Shown in pieces: positions 54,258 to 64,000 of a stretch of 64,000 bases of DNA. Every line of letters begins with the position of its first letter. The stretch's first letter is position 1. The position numbers were made by a program, and so were the translations under genes. Below the pieces are notes generated by a model. That model was not told the origin of the DNA and did no database searches. It saw only the letters and a list, made by a program, of their open reading frames with translations. Origin of the DNA: Megascapheus bottae (taxonomy: Eukaryota; Chordata; Mammalia; Rodentia; Geomyidae); assembly GCA_024803745.1 (NCBI GenBank), contig JANJXV010000010.1:29623525-29687524 (forward strand). The letters run 5' to 3'.

Positions 54258-57075
54258 TCCCAGTAGAAGAAAGCAAATAATTAAAATCAAAGCAGAATTA
54301 AATGATTTGGAATCCAAAAAAACTATAGAAAGAATCAACAAAACAAGGAGTTGGTTCTTTGAAAGAATTAACAAAATTGACAAGCCCTTAGCAAATTTTA
54401 CCAAAAAAGAGAGCATATCGAAATAAACAAAATCGCAGATGAAAATGGTAATATCACGACAGAAATTACCAAGATCCAGAATATCATGAGGGAATACTTC
54501 TCAAACCTTTACGCCAACAAATTTGAGAATCTAGATGAAATGGATGAATTCCTAGCCAATATTAACATACCCACACTGAACCAAGAAGAACTAAGCCAAC
54601 TCAACAGGCCTATTTCAAGCTCTGAAATAGAAATGGCAATTAGAGAACTTCCACCTAAGAAAAGCCCAGGGCCAGATGGATTCACTGCTGAATTCTATAA
54701 GGTCTTCAAAGCAGAGCTCACACCAATACTCCTCAAGCTCTTTAACGAAATTGAAAATGAAGGTTCTTTGCCAAACTCATTCTATGAAGCCAGTATAACC
54801 CTCATCCCCAAACCAGACAGAGATTCATCAAAGAAAGAGAACTATAGACCTATTTCTTTGATGAACATCGATGCAAAACTTCTCAACAAAATACTGGCCA
54901 ACCGTCTACAACAACTCATCAAAAAAATTATACACTATGATCAAATTGGATTCATCACAGGGAGGCAAAGCTGGTTCAACATACGCAAATCAATTAATAT
55001 AATTCAACACATCAACAGGAGCAAGGACAAAAATCACATGATTGTCTCAATAGACACGGAAAAGGCATTTGACAAGATCCAACACCCCTTTATGTTAAAA
55101 GCTCTGGAGAAACTAGGAATCCATGGAACATTCCTCAATGTAATAAAGGCTGTGTATGAGAAACCCACTGCTAGTATTACACTTAATGGTGAAAATCTAA
55201 AGCCATTCCCTCTAAAATCAGGAACGAGACAAGGATGCCCACTCTCTCCACTCCTCTTGAATTCCTAGCCAGTGCAATAAGGCAAGAAGCAAGCATAAAG
55301 GGGATCCAAGTAGGGAAAGAGGAAATAAAACTATCCCTCTTTGCAGATGACATGATTCTGTATTTCAAGAACCCTATAAACTCTACTCCCAAGCTCCTTG
55401 AGCTGATTCAAAACTTTGGAAGAGTAGCAGGCTATAAAATCAACCCTCAAAAATCAACTGCCTTCCTTTACGCCAACAGTGAGAGGAACGAGGCAATAAT
55501 CAGGAAAGAAACTCCTTTCACAATAGCCTCAAAGAAAATAAAGTACCTAGGAATTAGCTTAACTAAGAATGTAAAGGACCTTTTTGATGAAAACTTTAAA
55601 ACCCTAAAAAAGGAAATTAAAGCAGAACTAAGGAAATGGAAAAACCTCCCATGCTCCTGGATTGGAAGAATCAACATTGTGAAAATGACAATCTTACCAA
55701 GGGCTATCTACAAATTCACGCAATACCCATCAATATCCCAATGTCATTCTTTAAAGAAATAGGAGAGGCAATTCAAAATTTCATATGGAATAATAAAAGA
55801 CCCCGTATAGCAAAAAACACTTCTTAGCAGAAAGAACAGCGCTGGAGGAATTTCAATTCCAAACTTTAGACTCTATTACAGAGCTATAATTCTCAAAACA
55901 ACTTGGTACTGGCACAAGAACAGGCCTGAAGACCAATGGAATAGAACTGAGGACCCAGATATTAAACCACAGACCTATGGCCACCTAATCTTTGACAAGG
56001 GAGCCAAAAAAATAGAATAGAAGAAAGACAGCCTCTTCAACAAGTTGTGCTGGCAGAACTGGTTAAGCATAGCAGAAAACTAAAGTTGGATCCTTCTTTG
56101 TCACCTTGCACTAGAATTAACTCCAAATGGATCAAAGACCTGGAGGTAAAAGCTGACACACTGAAAACTCTACAGGAAGGAATAGGCCTCCTTGGCACAG
56201 GTAGAAACTTTATTAATAAGGACCAAAAATCACAACAAATCAGAGAAAGGCTGGATAAGTGGGACTGCATTAAACTGCAGAGCTTTTGTATGGCAAAGGA
56301 CATAGCTAGTAAACTAGTCAGGAAGCCTACAGAGTGGGAGAAGATCTTCACCAACCAAACAACGGACAAAGGCCTCATATCTAAAATATATCAACAGCTC
56401 AAAATATTGAATCACTCCCAAACTAATCTCCAAAGTAACAACCATCCCATTAAAATATGGGCCAAAGACTTAAAGAGAGTCTTCTCTGAACAAGAAACAA
56501 AAATGGCCTCTAGACACATGAAGAAATGCTCAACATCTCTGGTCATAAAAGAAATGCAAATCAAAACAACGCTAAGATTCCACCTCACTCCAGTTAGAAT
56601 GGCCAGGATCAGGAAAACGAATGACAACAGATGGTGGAGGGGATGTGGCCAGGAGGGATCACTACTACACTGTTGGTGGGAGTGCAAACTCATTCAACCA
56701 CTATGGAAAGCAGTATGGCAGTGCCTCAAAAGGCTAAACATAGAGCCCCCCTATGACCCAGCAATTCCACTACTTGGCATTTACTCAGCCATCCAGAAAC
56801 AAGGGCATACTAAATCCACTAGCACAACAATGTTCATTGCAGCATTATTCACCATAACAAAGATATGGAACCAACCCAGATGTCCCTCAGTTGATGAGCG
56901 GATAAACAAATTGTGGTATTTGTACACAATGGAATTCTATGCTGCTGTCAGAAAGAATGACATCGCCCCATTTGTTAGGAAATGGAAAGACTTAGAAAAA
57001 ATCATATTAAGTGAAGTAAGCCAGACTCAAAGGAACTTAGGCTCAATTGTTTCCCTCATTTGTCATAATCAGTAG
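53259..57075 (+). pseudogene. L1 ORF2 (endonuclease-reverse transcriptase, copy B), disrupted
   Basis: The N-terminal apurinic-like endonuclease is open to 54257 and keeps all residues known as catalytic in human L1 at identical positions: N14, E43 (CLQETHL), Y115, D145 and N147 (VGDFNTP), D205, D229 and H230 (SDHKG). Frameshifts follow at about 54250-54480. The RT domain resumes at 54486 ([55 protein letters not shown]). A roughly 13-bp deletion at about 55250 then changes frame, and the FADD motif is at 55340-55351. A 1-bp loss near 55740, stops near 55828 and 56017 and a further frameshift near 56073 follow. The open C-terminal part to 57075 includes the Cys-rich stretch HCWWECKL. Not functional. 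Confidence 0.95.
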
Positions 57076-57330
57076 AAACCTTGGGCTCTACTAGCAGAGA
57101 TTTGCAATAGAGCAAAATCTTGATACATAAGGCCATATAGTATGAAGCTAATTGAAAGGATCTCTAGGATATAGAAACATAAGCCATATAATGAATGATT
57201 GTTGTTCTTAAGGTACTATGTTATCTCTCATCTCTTTTGCTGTCCCTTGATTATCTCATATTGTTACAGTATCTCACTTTGTTACCTGATATATCAGATA
57301 CATTTGTATTTGGTTATTTGAAATTGGATA

Positions 57331-57390
57331 GGGAAGGGGGGAAAACAAGATGAGGGGTGGGGGTGGGGGGGAGGGAAATGGGGACCAAGA
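57331..57390 (+). repeat. G-rich tract of the L1 3' UTR
   Basis: GGGAAGGGGGGAAAACAAG is followed by GGGGTGGGGGTGGGGGGGAGGG (about 57354-57375): four or more G runs closely spaced, the pattern for an RNA/DNA G-quadruplex. The same place in copy A (23627-23680) has shorter G runs. Confidence 0.85.
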
Positions 57391-57468
57391 TAAGTGCAAG
57401 GGTATCAATGTATGTGAATGAATGCACCTTCTATCTGGCAAATATCATGTAACCCTTGTATTAATTAC

Positions 57469-57474
57469 AATAAA
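57469..57474 (+). promoter_or_regulatory. L1 polyadenylation signal (copy B)
   Basis: AATAAA within ATTACAATAAAAATATATG at the element's end. Confidence 0.85.
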
Positions 57475-57482
57475 AATATATG

Positions 57483-58794
57483 AAATAATAATTCTTCATA
57501 TGATTGTTTTCCTCTCCAACAAGATTTTGAAACTTCAAATATGAAGCTACTACCTTTTATCCTTTGGCAAATTATTTCTTTTACTTATGTTTAAGTCAAT
57601 TATTTTGTTAATTAACTAGAGACAAAGTACAGGATTAACATCTTTGAAAGTCTTCTTTATTTCATTTAGTTATCCAGAACAATTTATCTTCCACCAAAAT
57701 AAATAAATATCACTAAAATATTTGCTCTCTTGATTTTTAAACATTTTATTGCTTATTTATATTAAAACCACTTAAGACATATGTTCTTAATATATTTTAA
57801 AGTTCATTATACCATTAACTGTAGTTTTGATGATATTGTATAGCAAACTCTACATTTTATTCATCTTAAATAATAGGAAATAATGTTATTGAAAAATAGT
57901 TCTTCATTTTCTCCTCTGTCTTACTCCTGGGAAACATTTATATGTTAAAGAGATATTGACATATATATGCATATATATATGAATATATATGAATATCCTA
58001 CAACTCAACAGCAAATAATTATGTTGATTTTGAAAAGGTATAAATGACTTGAATAGATATTTTCCAAAGAAGATCACTGTCATCCAGGAAATAATGGTAC
58101 ATAATAAACCATATTGCTTTAAGTCACTGCATTTTGGAGGGTTTAGGGCTGAGAAATAATCTCTGTGAAAGTGTATGTGAATTTGTCTCCGCTAAACCTG
58201 AATTACTGTTATTATTAATCTTTGACTCATCCAAACAAAACTATCATTGCCACCATCCTGTTTTCTGCATAGCACCCTCATCCTTATTATTTACTTGAAT
58301 GGTATTTGAAAGTAGCAAAAAGCTGTCTTCTTTGTTGAGAAGTAAAGAGCACTTGAGTTTCAGAAAATTCAATTTCAAAGAAAACCTCTTTCTCTTTTCA
58401 AATGGATTTTTCATCTTCAGAGTTTCTTAATAAGTGGAAAACTTAATTCCTTACCTCTGTTATTTCCTCTAACAATCTTAAGGCACTTTACCACCTGGAA
58501 GGTTAAATGATCTAATAACAAGGACACTACAGACCTGGAGACAGTCACACTTGTGAGTAAAATCTTACATAAACACAACAGGCTCTTTCCAGGATACTTT
58601 TATTAGCTCATCCGCTTCTGTGTTGACACACAGATTTGTCTGTAGAAAGATACTTTCAATTTTCTTTCAGAGAAGACAACTATTTCTTAAGAAAAAACAC
58701 TAAATAACTCAGAAATAAGTAAGGATGTTACTCCAGTAAATGATTATTTGGCTAAGATGCTAGTTTAGTAGTATAGATGTGGCCCTGCACATTT
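57483..58794. other. Unassigned AT-rich sequence
   Basis: Contains a small ATATATATG repeat near 57957-57998. No gene or mobile element recognised. Confidence 0.4.
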
Positions 58795-58879
58795 CTTTCT
58801 CCTTCATTCCCTCCCTCCCTTCCCTTTCCTTTTTTCCTTCCTTCCTTTTTCCTTCCTTCCTTTCTTCCTTCCTTCTTTC
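58795..58879 (+). repeat. (TTCC)n pyrimidine microsatellite
   Basis: TTCC/TCCC/TTTC units with few interruptions. Confidence 0.93.
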
Positions 58880-59190
58880 TACAAGTAAAACTGTCTTCTT
58901 TTAGTCTGAGTGATTCATGATCATGCTAATTCTCCAGAGAAGTCATATATTTGTGCATTGAATTTATATTATTCTACAGAAAATGTGGTTGACCTTTATT
59001 AGCTAAGATTCTCAAAAGAAGCAGTGTATACATTATTAGAATGAGAGAAAGAATTGTTCTTCCTTCACCAGGGAATAATTTTAAATATTCTACCAGCCAC
59101 GTGAATGCTTCTTAGTTCAGCCAATTTGACACAGGAAATTAATCATTACATGCTATGATTATCTGTTGAGAACACCAGCTTCATAAGAAT
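58880..59190. other. Unassigned AT-rich sequence
   Basis: Nothing recognised. Confidence 0.35.
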
Positions 59191-59284
59191 ATATATTGTA
59201 TGTATGTGAATTAATGCACCTTCTATCTGGCAAATATCATGTAACCCTTTTACTAATTACAATAAAAAAAGAAAATATATTGTA
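59191..59284 (+). mobile_element. 74-bp L1 tail, sense, with 10-bp target-site duplication
   Basis: Only the last part of L1 is present (59201-59274): GTGAATTAATGCACCTTC, TATCTGGCAAATATCATGTA, ACCC...AATTACAATAAAAAAAG, matching copy B near 57410-57475. ATATATTGTA at 59191-59200 is repeated at 59275-59284. It is an extreme 5' truncation. Confidence 0.93.
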
Positions 59285-59469
59285 GATACATAACGTACAC
59301 ATAAACACATGCACACAGTACAGTGTCCAGAAGACCATTAGGGCAGCTCCCAGAACTTTATGATCAATTATTATAATCCTAACTTTTAAAAATTATTTCC
59401 ATGGGAATCTACAAGTAGATATAAGGAAGAGAAATAGAAAGGCTGATTAGAAGATGAGTATTATACAAT
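59285..59469. other. Unassigned sequence
   Basis: Nothing recognised. Confidence 0.35.
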
Positions 59470-59665
59470 TAAATTTTATCTATTATATATTTGTTATATA
59501 ATATATATTACATTATAAATTGTTATATACTATATAATATATAATTATATGCTATATAAGTGCATTATATTATATAATACATAACTAATATAGAATATAT
59601 AATATACTACATAATGCATGCAATACATGGCATATATAACCTATATTATATATAATAAAACAGAA
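59470..59665. repeat. AT-rich low-complexity tract
   Basis: About 195 bp built from TATA, ATAT, TTATAT and AATATA words with few G or C. Many short self-complementary words are present. Confidence 0.85.
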
Positions 59666-61070
59666 CATATCAGAACATGTTATAAAGCAGGGGGAATTAG
59701 AGAGGGTGGTTAAGAAGCGTAACATAGCTGAGATGAATTTGATGCAACTCTATTGCATGCAAGCTGAACATAGGATAATGAAACCCCTTTGTACAAGTTA
59801 AGCTAACCAAACTTTAAAAATCACGAACAGTCAATATTACTTGTTGTACAAATGAGGAATCTTCTGATATTGGCTTCCTGAAGCAAGTTCTCCATATGAA
59901 AGATGGAGCTTTCACAATACAACTTCCCTATAAAATGAATGGGAAGACTGGGACTAAAGAGGTGTCAGTTACTCCTTGTCATTAACTGTTTCTTCCATGT
60001 AAATTTTACTGACTGATAATATGCAGGTCACAGCCTAGGGAGGAGGGGCCTTTAGTATACTTTAGGCTACAATTCCTTGTTCACCTGTGTCCCTTTGTGA
60101 AATTCAGATGGCATGCATGAGATTATGCTTACTGAGAGTCTGTACCTAATATAAGAATCCAGATACTCACAGGTGGAATTCAACTTTACTGACATACACA
60201 GCTGCCTTCAGGGACTTACTGTCAAGTAAGCATAAAGAAAGAACGGTTCACTGTGGAAAAGTCCGTCTCTGCAGTAGAAAGCAATATATTGTTTCTCTCT
60301 ACACCAGTTTTGTTCCTCTCAAAGGAGACACATTTAAAGCCTAGAATGCTGAACTCCAACAGCTCAGTGGGTTGTTTGTGCTGGAAAGGATGTAAACACA
60401 TGGACCTTGAGTAAAGAAAATCCTTTGAGAAAGTGACTCACAGTAGTTTTTCTTTTCTGTAGACATTTCTCTCATTCTTAGGCTCTTACTAGTCTTTATA
60501 CTTCTGTCTACAACTTCTCACAAATGGACATGAATCATGGTATGTGTCTGTTTGCATAGGAGACAGTAGGATACTTGAGGCCAGCAATGTCTTATTCACT
60601 CCAGAGGGAAGTTCTTCTCCAGTCAGCCTCAATTTCATCCCAATTTATCTTAGCACCACTCTCAGGGTTATGCAGATGAGTATAAACTAAACAAAACCAG
60701 TCAAAGGATAAAAAGCTTAAACACATATGGCAGTTCAGGTTTCTGGTCTTGTAATAAAGACTAGAAAAATGTCACCAAAACTCATTTACAGTTGACGATG
60801 GCCCAAACAGATGTTGATACTGCATGCTTTCATTCTACCCCAATCCTGTTCCATGTCAGGGTTAGCTGAGGTATTTGGTTGGTGATAAAAAAAAAAAAGA
60901 ACCCAGGCCATTGACTTAATGAATTGCTACAAATAGGCAAATAGGTCAGTAATACTACCTGTGTGCAGGATAGTCAACTACAGTGTGATGTAGACAACAC
61001 GGATTCTGTTGCAGAGGCTTGTTTCTTAAATAAATGGGCAAGCATTTTGTTTGGCACTGAGTTGCAGTCA
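59666..61070. other. Unassigned background sequence
   Basis: No repeat family or gene recognised. Confidence 0.4.

Positions 61071-61118
<48 letters not shown>
61071..61118 (+). repeat. (GT)n microsatellite
   Basis: Almost pure GT run of 24 units with one A interruption at its start. Open frames on both strands are Cys/Val or Thr/His artefacts. Confidence 0.97.
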
Positions 61119-61119
<1 letters not shown>

Positions 61120-61126
61120 TTTGTAT

Positions 61127-61144
61127 GCACGTGTGCACACGTGC
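61127..61144. promoter_or_regulatory. Perfect 18-bp palindrome with two E-boxes
   Basis: GCACGTGTGCACACGTGC is its own reverse complement and holds CACGTG twice (61128-61133, 61138-61143). It lies 8 bp after the GT repeat. Binding by bHLH factors is possible but not shown. Confidence 0.45.
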
Positions 61145-63740
61145 TATAACTTATTTTTTCTGTGCAAAAAAAAGGCACTTGGACAGAAGCTCATTTGGAA
61201 TTCACTAGTAGGCAAATGCAATCAGTCAGTATGTGAAAGAAAGAAAATGACTCGTGACAGGAATAAACCCTTTCTTAGAAACTGGATATTTCCTCTTTGG
61301 TAATGAACTGGAGTAATAAAATTAGATGGTAGGTAGCTTCAAGACAGAAGAATGTGTTGTAATCATATCCCACTGCCTAACGGGTGACTACCTAGCCAGT
61401 GGAATAGGACAAAGCCCTTTGCTTTTGATCACCAAGAAAAATTACTGAGCAGTTTTGTGAGAGATATGTGATGGGCACAAGTAATTTCTCTGAGTATTTC
61501 TCCTGACTCCCTTTCTAGGCTGATGTTTTCTATTTGTTGTAGATTTCCAATTACATATTAAGAAAATATTTCTTGACACATTAAAGCAAACAACTTGCTG
61601 TTCTGCATAGCATGTAAGACCTGTGAGAAGGATTGCAAAATATAGTTTGTACACCCATACTTTACTGGTAAGTGGTACTGAATACAACTGTATGTAAGTA
61701 TATGTTTGTTTATTCTTGTATAAACATATTTTACATATATACACATATGGGTACAGTGTTTAATTTTTAAATGCTTTTTGAATTTTTTATCTTTGTTTTG
61801 TTCTTTGTTTTATTGTTACTTCCTTTATACTTTTATGTATATATATACATATACATATGTATATGTATACATTAATCAGGAAGATTAAAAATGTATAATA
61901 TATACTTGAAAACATGGTAAATAAAGAATAAAATTATGTTAATGTAATTATGTGCTTTTCCAAGAAGGTAAAATATACATGTTCTCTAGGGAAATTTATC
62001 AATACACACTCTTTATTTTGAAATGTTAACTGGTCTCTTAACCATAAAAAGGTGAATGCCTTCTGAAAATCCATCCTATCATCTATTATGTGAGTTAATT
62101 TGGCCTAATTGTAAAAACACTCATGTAATAAAGTAATTCCAATTTGATTCTAATCTCCTGATAGGTTTGGAGATTAAGAGAAAAGGATCTCTTTTAGGAA
62201 AATGCTACTTGCTAAGAGTTTAACAGATGCCATTAAGGAAAAGCATCTCTTAACAAGCCTGGCAAAAATCGTCCAGGAGCAAAATCTTCCTTGTGCAATC
62301 TCTTTAAAATTGGTTCAGTCTTCTCTACATTTCCTCTGCAAATGCTATTATGGAAAGATGTCTGATGGTTACGTACCAATGATCACAGTGATTGAGTGCT
62401 AGCTCAATAAAGAAGTGGATTTTGTAGTTTGTTTTCAAACAAAATGCGTATTTCATTTAGAAACTATGCTTTTGAAAACTAAATTGATTTAAGCTATGAA
62501 ATATAGAGTCAGACATAAATTCTCACATCACAATAAACAGTATGTGTTTGTGGAGATAAAGAGAGCAGTAAACATTCTTTAGAGAACACCATGTACTTTG
62601 TGAAAAGTGTGCAAATCATAACCAAAAAAGCAAAAAAAAAAAAAGAAAGAAAAAGCTCCTTAAAAATCCTTTAAGATTGTTTAAAATTGTTTAGGTAATA
62701 TTTGACCTAGCTCATAAAACTGTTGGATTATTTTAATAATCTTGATATGCCAATAACTTTGAAAAGGAAGATAATCTGAAGAATGAATCTCAATTCACAA
62801 GGGACAAAACAGGACATTGTGTCACAGTCCTATTTTATGTGGCTTTTCCCAGTTGCAGACCTGAGGCAAGGATTTGAGTGTGAGTAATTTGTGAACTCAA
62901 TTCAAGAACTCTTGGTCTAGAAAAGAAATCAGCCAAGAGCATTTTCAATAGCAAGCAAATTTCTGTTATGGGAACTGGAGCTTGATTTTGCTAGGGGACA
63001 GCAGGAGCCCATGTAGAACACATGCCTAGAAGTTATCCTACCCTGGGGTAAAGGAGCTGGGGATACATGAGCTCCTATGGGTCTCTGAGCAAAGGCTGCT
63101 GTTAGAAGCATTCAGTACTGAACACTTCCAGCTTGCCAGATAGGGGTACAAAGAAAGCTCTAGTGGTAGGGTATAGGCTTTCAAGGAAGCAAGGTTAGGT
63201 ACTTGCACTGAGAAACTAAGGCAGTTAAGGAAAGGGTATGAGTGTGGTTCTGCTATACAATGTAACTAGCCATACCGAATGAGATGAACGTAAAAAAAAA
63301 AAAAATGATTGCCTGTGTCCCTGTGCATAGCAATTAAAATAAACACATGTAAAACCCACATGTACCAAAAGAAGAATTGAGAACTATGCAAGGTACTAAA
63401 CCAAACAATTAGATTTTCGAAACTGACAGCAAGTGCTGGCTGACCAAATACTTGCAAGTGAATTAAACAGCTTCCTCTGAAGCTCAACTCGACATAAACA
63501 AAATTATTGCCTGTACTTATCACATACAAGTTTGAGCATCTACAATGGTTCTCTTGAAGATTTTGCACTTTATGGAACTGAAATTCTGTGTGCATGCATT
63601 TATAATACAAGTATATTTATCCATGCAAATGAGTAGGCTCACATTCGGGAGAGGTATATTCCATTCATTTCAGGGCAATTCGCTTAGTAATTAGGTCTCT
63701 GGTGAAAAGAGATGGAGAAAGTGTCATTTTTAAATGTGTG
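61145..63740. other. Unassigned AT-rich sequence
   Basis: Contains a TATACATA-type low-complexity stretch at 61835-61872 and a possible ID-like scrap near 63157-63210. No gene recognised. Confidence 0.4.
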
Positions 63741-64000
63741 TATGTGTGTATGTTGTGTATTGGTACTGAGGCTTGAATCTATTCTCCAGTACTCTGGTAC
63801 ACTGAAATGAAGAGATGAGAGGGCCTCTGTGTTTTCCTATTAATAAACTTATACTAGATATTCAAGCAAGGTCACAATGAACCTCGCTACTCCACGTAAC
63901 CTTATTCTTACAAAAACCAAGAGAATGCTGCTGCCACAATCATGAAGACAGCCTTGCACAATACTACTGGGTTTTTTTCTGAATTATCATTTCAAATGTT
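63741..64000. other. Unassigned sequence with a SINE-like scrap
   Basis: GTGTGTATGTGTGTATG is followed by GGTACTGAGGCTTGAATC (63761-63778), a possible remnant of an antisense ID unit. The window ends in unassigned sequence. Confidence 0.35.

Larger units (their letters stand above)
50182..57482 (+). mobile_element. L1 copy B: nearly full-length LINE-1
   Basis: About 7.3 kb with all parts in order: GC-rich 5' UTR (50182-52023), ORF1 (52024-53210), a 48-bp spacer, ORF2 (53259 to about 57075), 3' UTR with a G-rich tract, and AATAAA before the end. The start is placed at GAGGGAGAAGG because it then lines up with the target-duplication-defined start of copy A, putting the AAGATG motif at the same offset. 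No target duplication was found, and the poly(A) tail is short and mixed, so the insertion is not brand new. ORF1 has one nonsense codon and one frameshift; ORF2 has several of both. It therefore cannot encode functional proteins, though it is younger-looking than most other L1 pieces here. Confidence 0.96.

Noticed and set aside
54003..56693. Minus-strand frames across L1 ORF2
   Set aside because: Shadows of the real ORF2 reading direction.
50100..57520. Target-site duplication for L1 copy B
   Set aside because: GAAATAA occurs on both sides, but the left copy is about 30 bp from the element start and the match is short, so it was not accepted.

Overview
The window is non-coding nuclear DNA of a mammal, almost certainly a rodent. 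It is AT-rich and full of interspersed repeats: LINE-1 (L1) copies of several ages, B1-type (7SL-derived) SINEs, ID-like (tRNA-derived) SINEs, dimeric SINEs and many microsatellites. No intact host protein-coding gene, rRNA gene, tRNA gene or CRISPR array can be supported. The SINE repertoire is not the mouse/rat set of B1/B2/B4. From memory it looks most like a geomyoid rodent (kangaroo rat, pocket mouse or pocket gopher), but that is a recollection-based guess.

Layout. From 1 to 19 kb the sequence is intergenic or intronic background with scattered SINEs, a 5'-truncated antisense L1 (8.85-9.69 kb), several microsatellites, and an unrecognised decayed reading frame on the minus strand (17.65-18.17 kb). 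Positions 19,290-23,786 hold L1 copy A: an intact 5' end, a 13-bp target-site duplication and an in-frame internal deletion of about 2.6 kb that removes most of the ORF2 endonuclease C-terminus and the whole reverse transcriptase. From 24 to 50 kb there are more SINEs, old L1 tails, simple repeats and another unrecognised open frame (45.49-45.81 kb). Around 34.5-35.6 kb an ancient antisense L1 was hit by two younger L1 tails of opposite orientation at the same TT|AA junction. Positions 50,182-57,482 hold L1 copy B, a nearly full-length element of about 7.3 kb with a GC-rich promoter, ORF1, ORF2, a G-rich 3' UTR and a polyadenylation signal; point nonsense and frameshift mutations have inactivated it. 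The last 6.5 kb is AT-rich background with a 74-bp L1 tail flanked by a perfect 10-bp duplication.

How the parts work together. L1 ORF1 (RNA-binding trimer) and ORF2 (endonuclease plus reverse transcriptase) normally copy L1 RNA into TT|AA sites. SINEs such as those here are known to borrow that machinery. The direct repeats seen at L1 tails and at several SINEs fit this. The most interesting signals are the modular SINE architecture (different left arms joined to one shared right arm), the two L1 copies with unrelated 5' UTRs that keep the same YY1-like motif at the same distance from the start, and the in-frame deleted L1.
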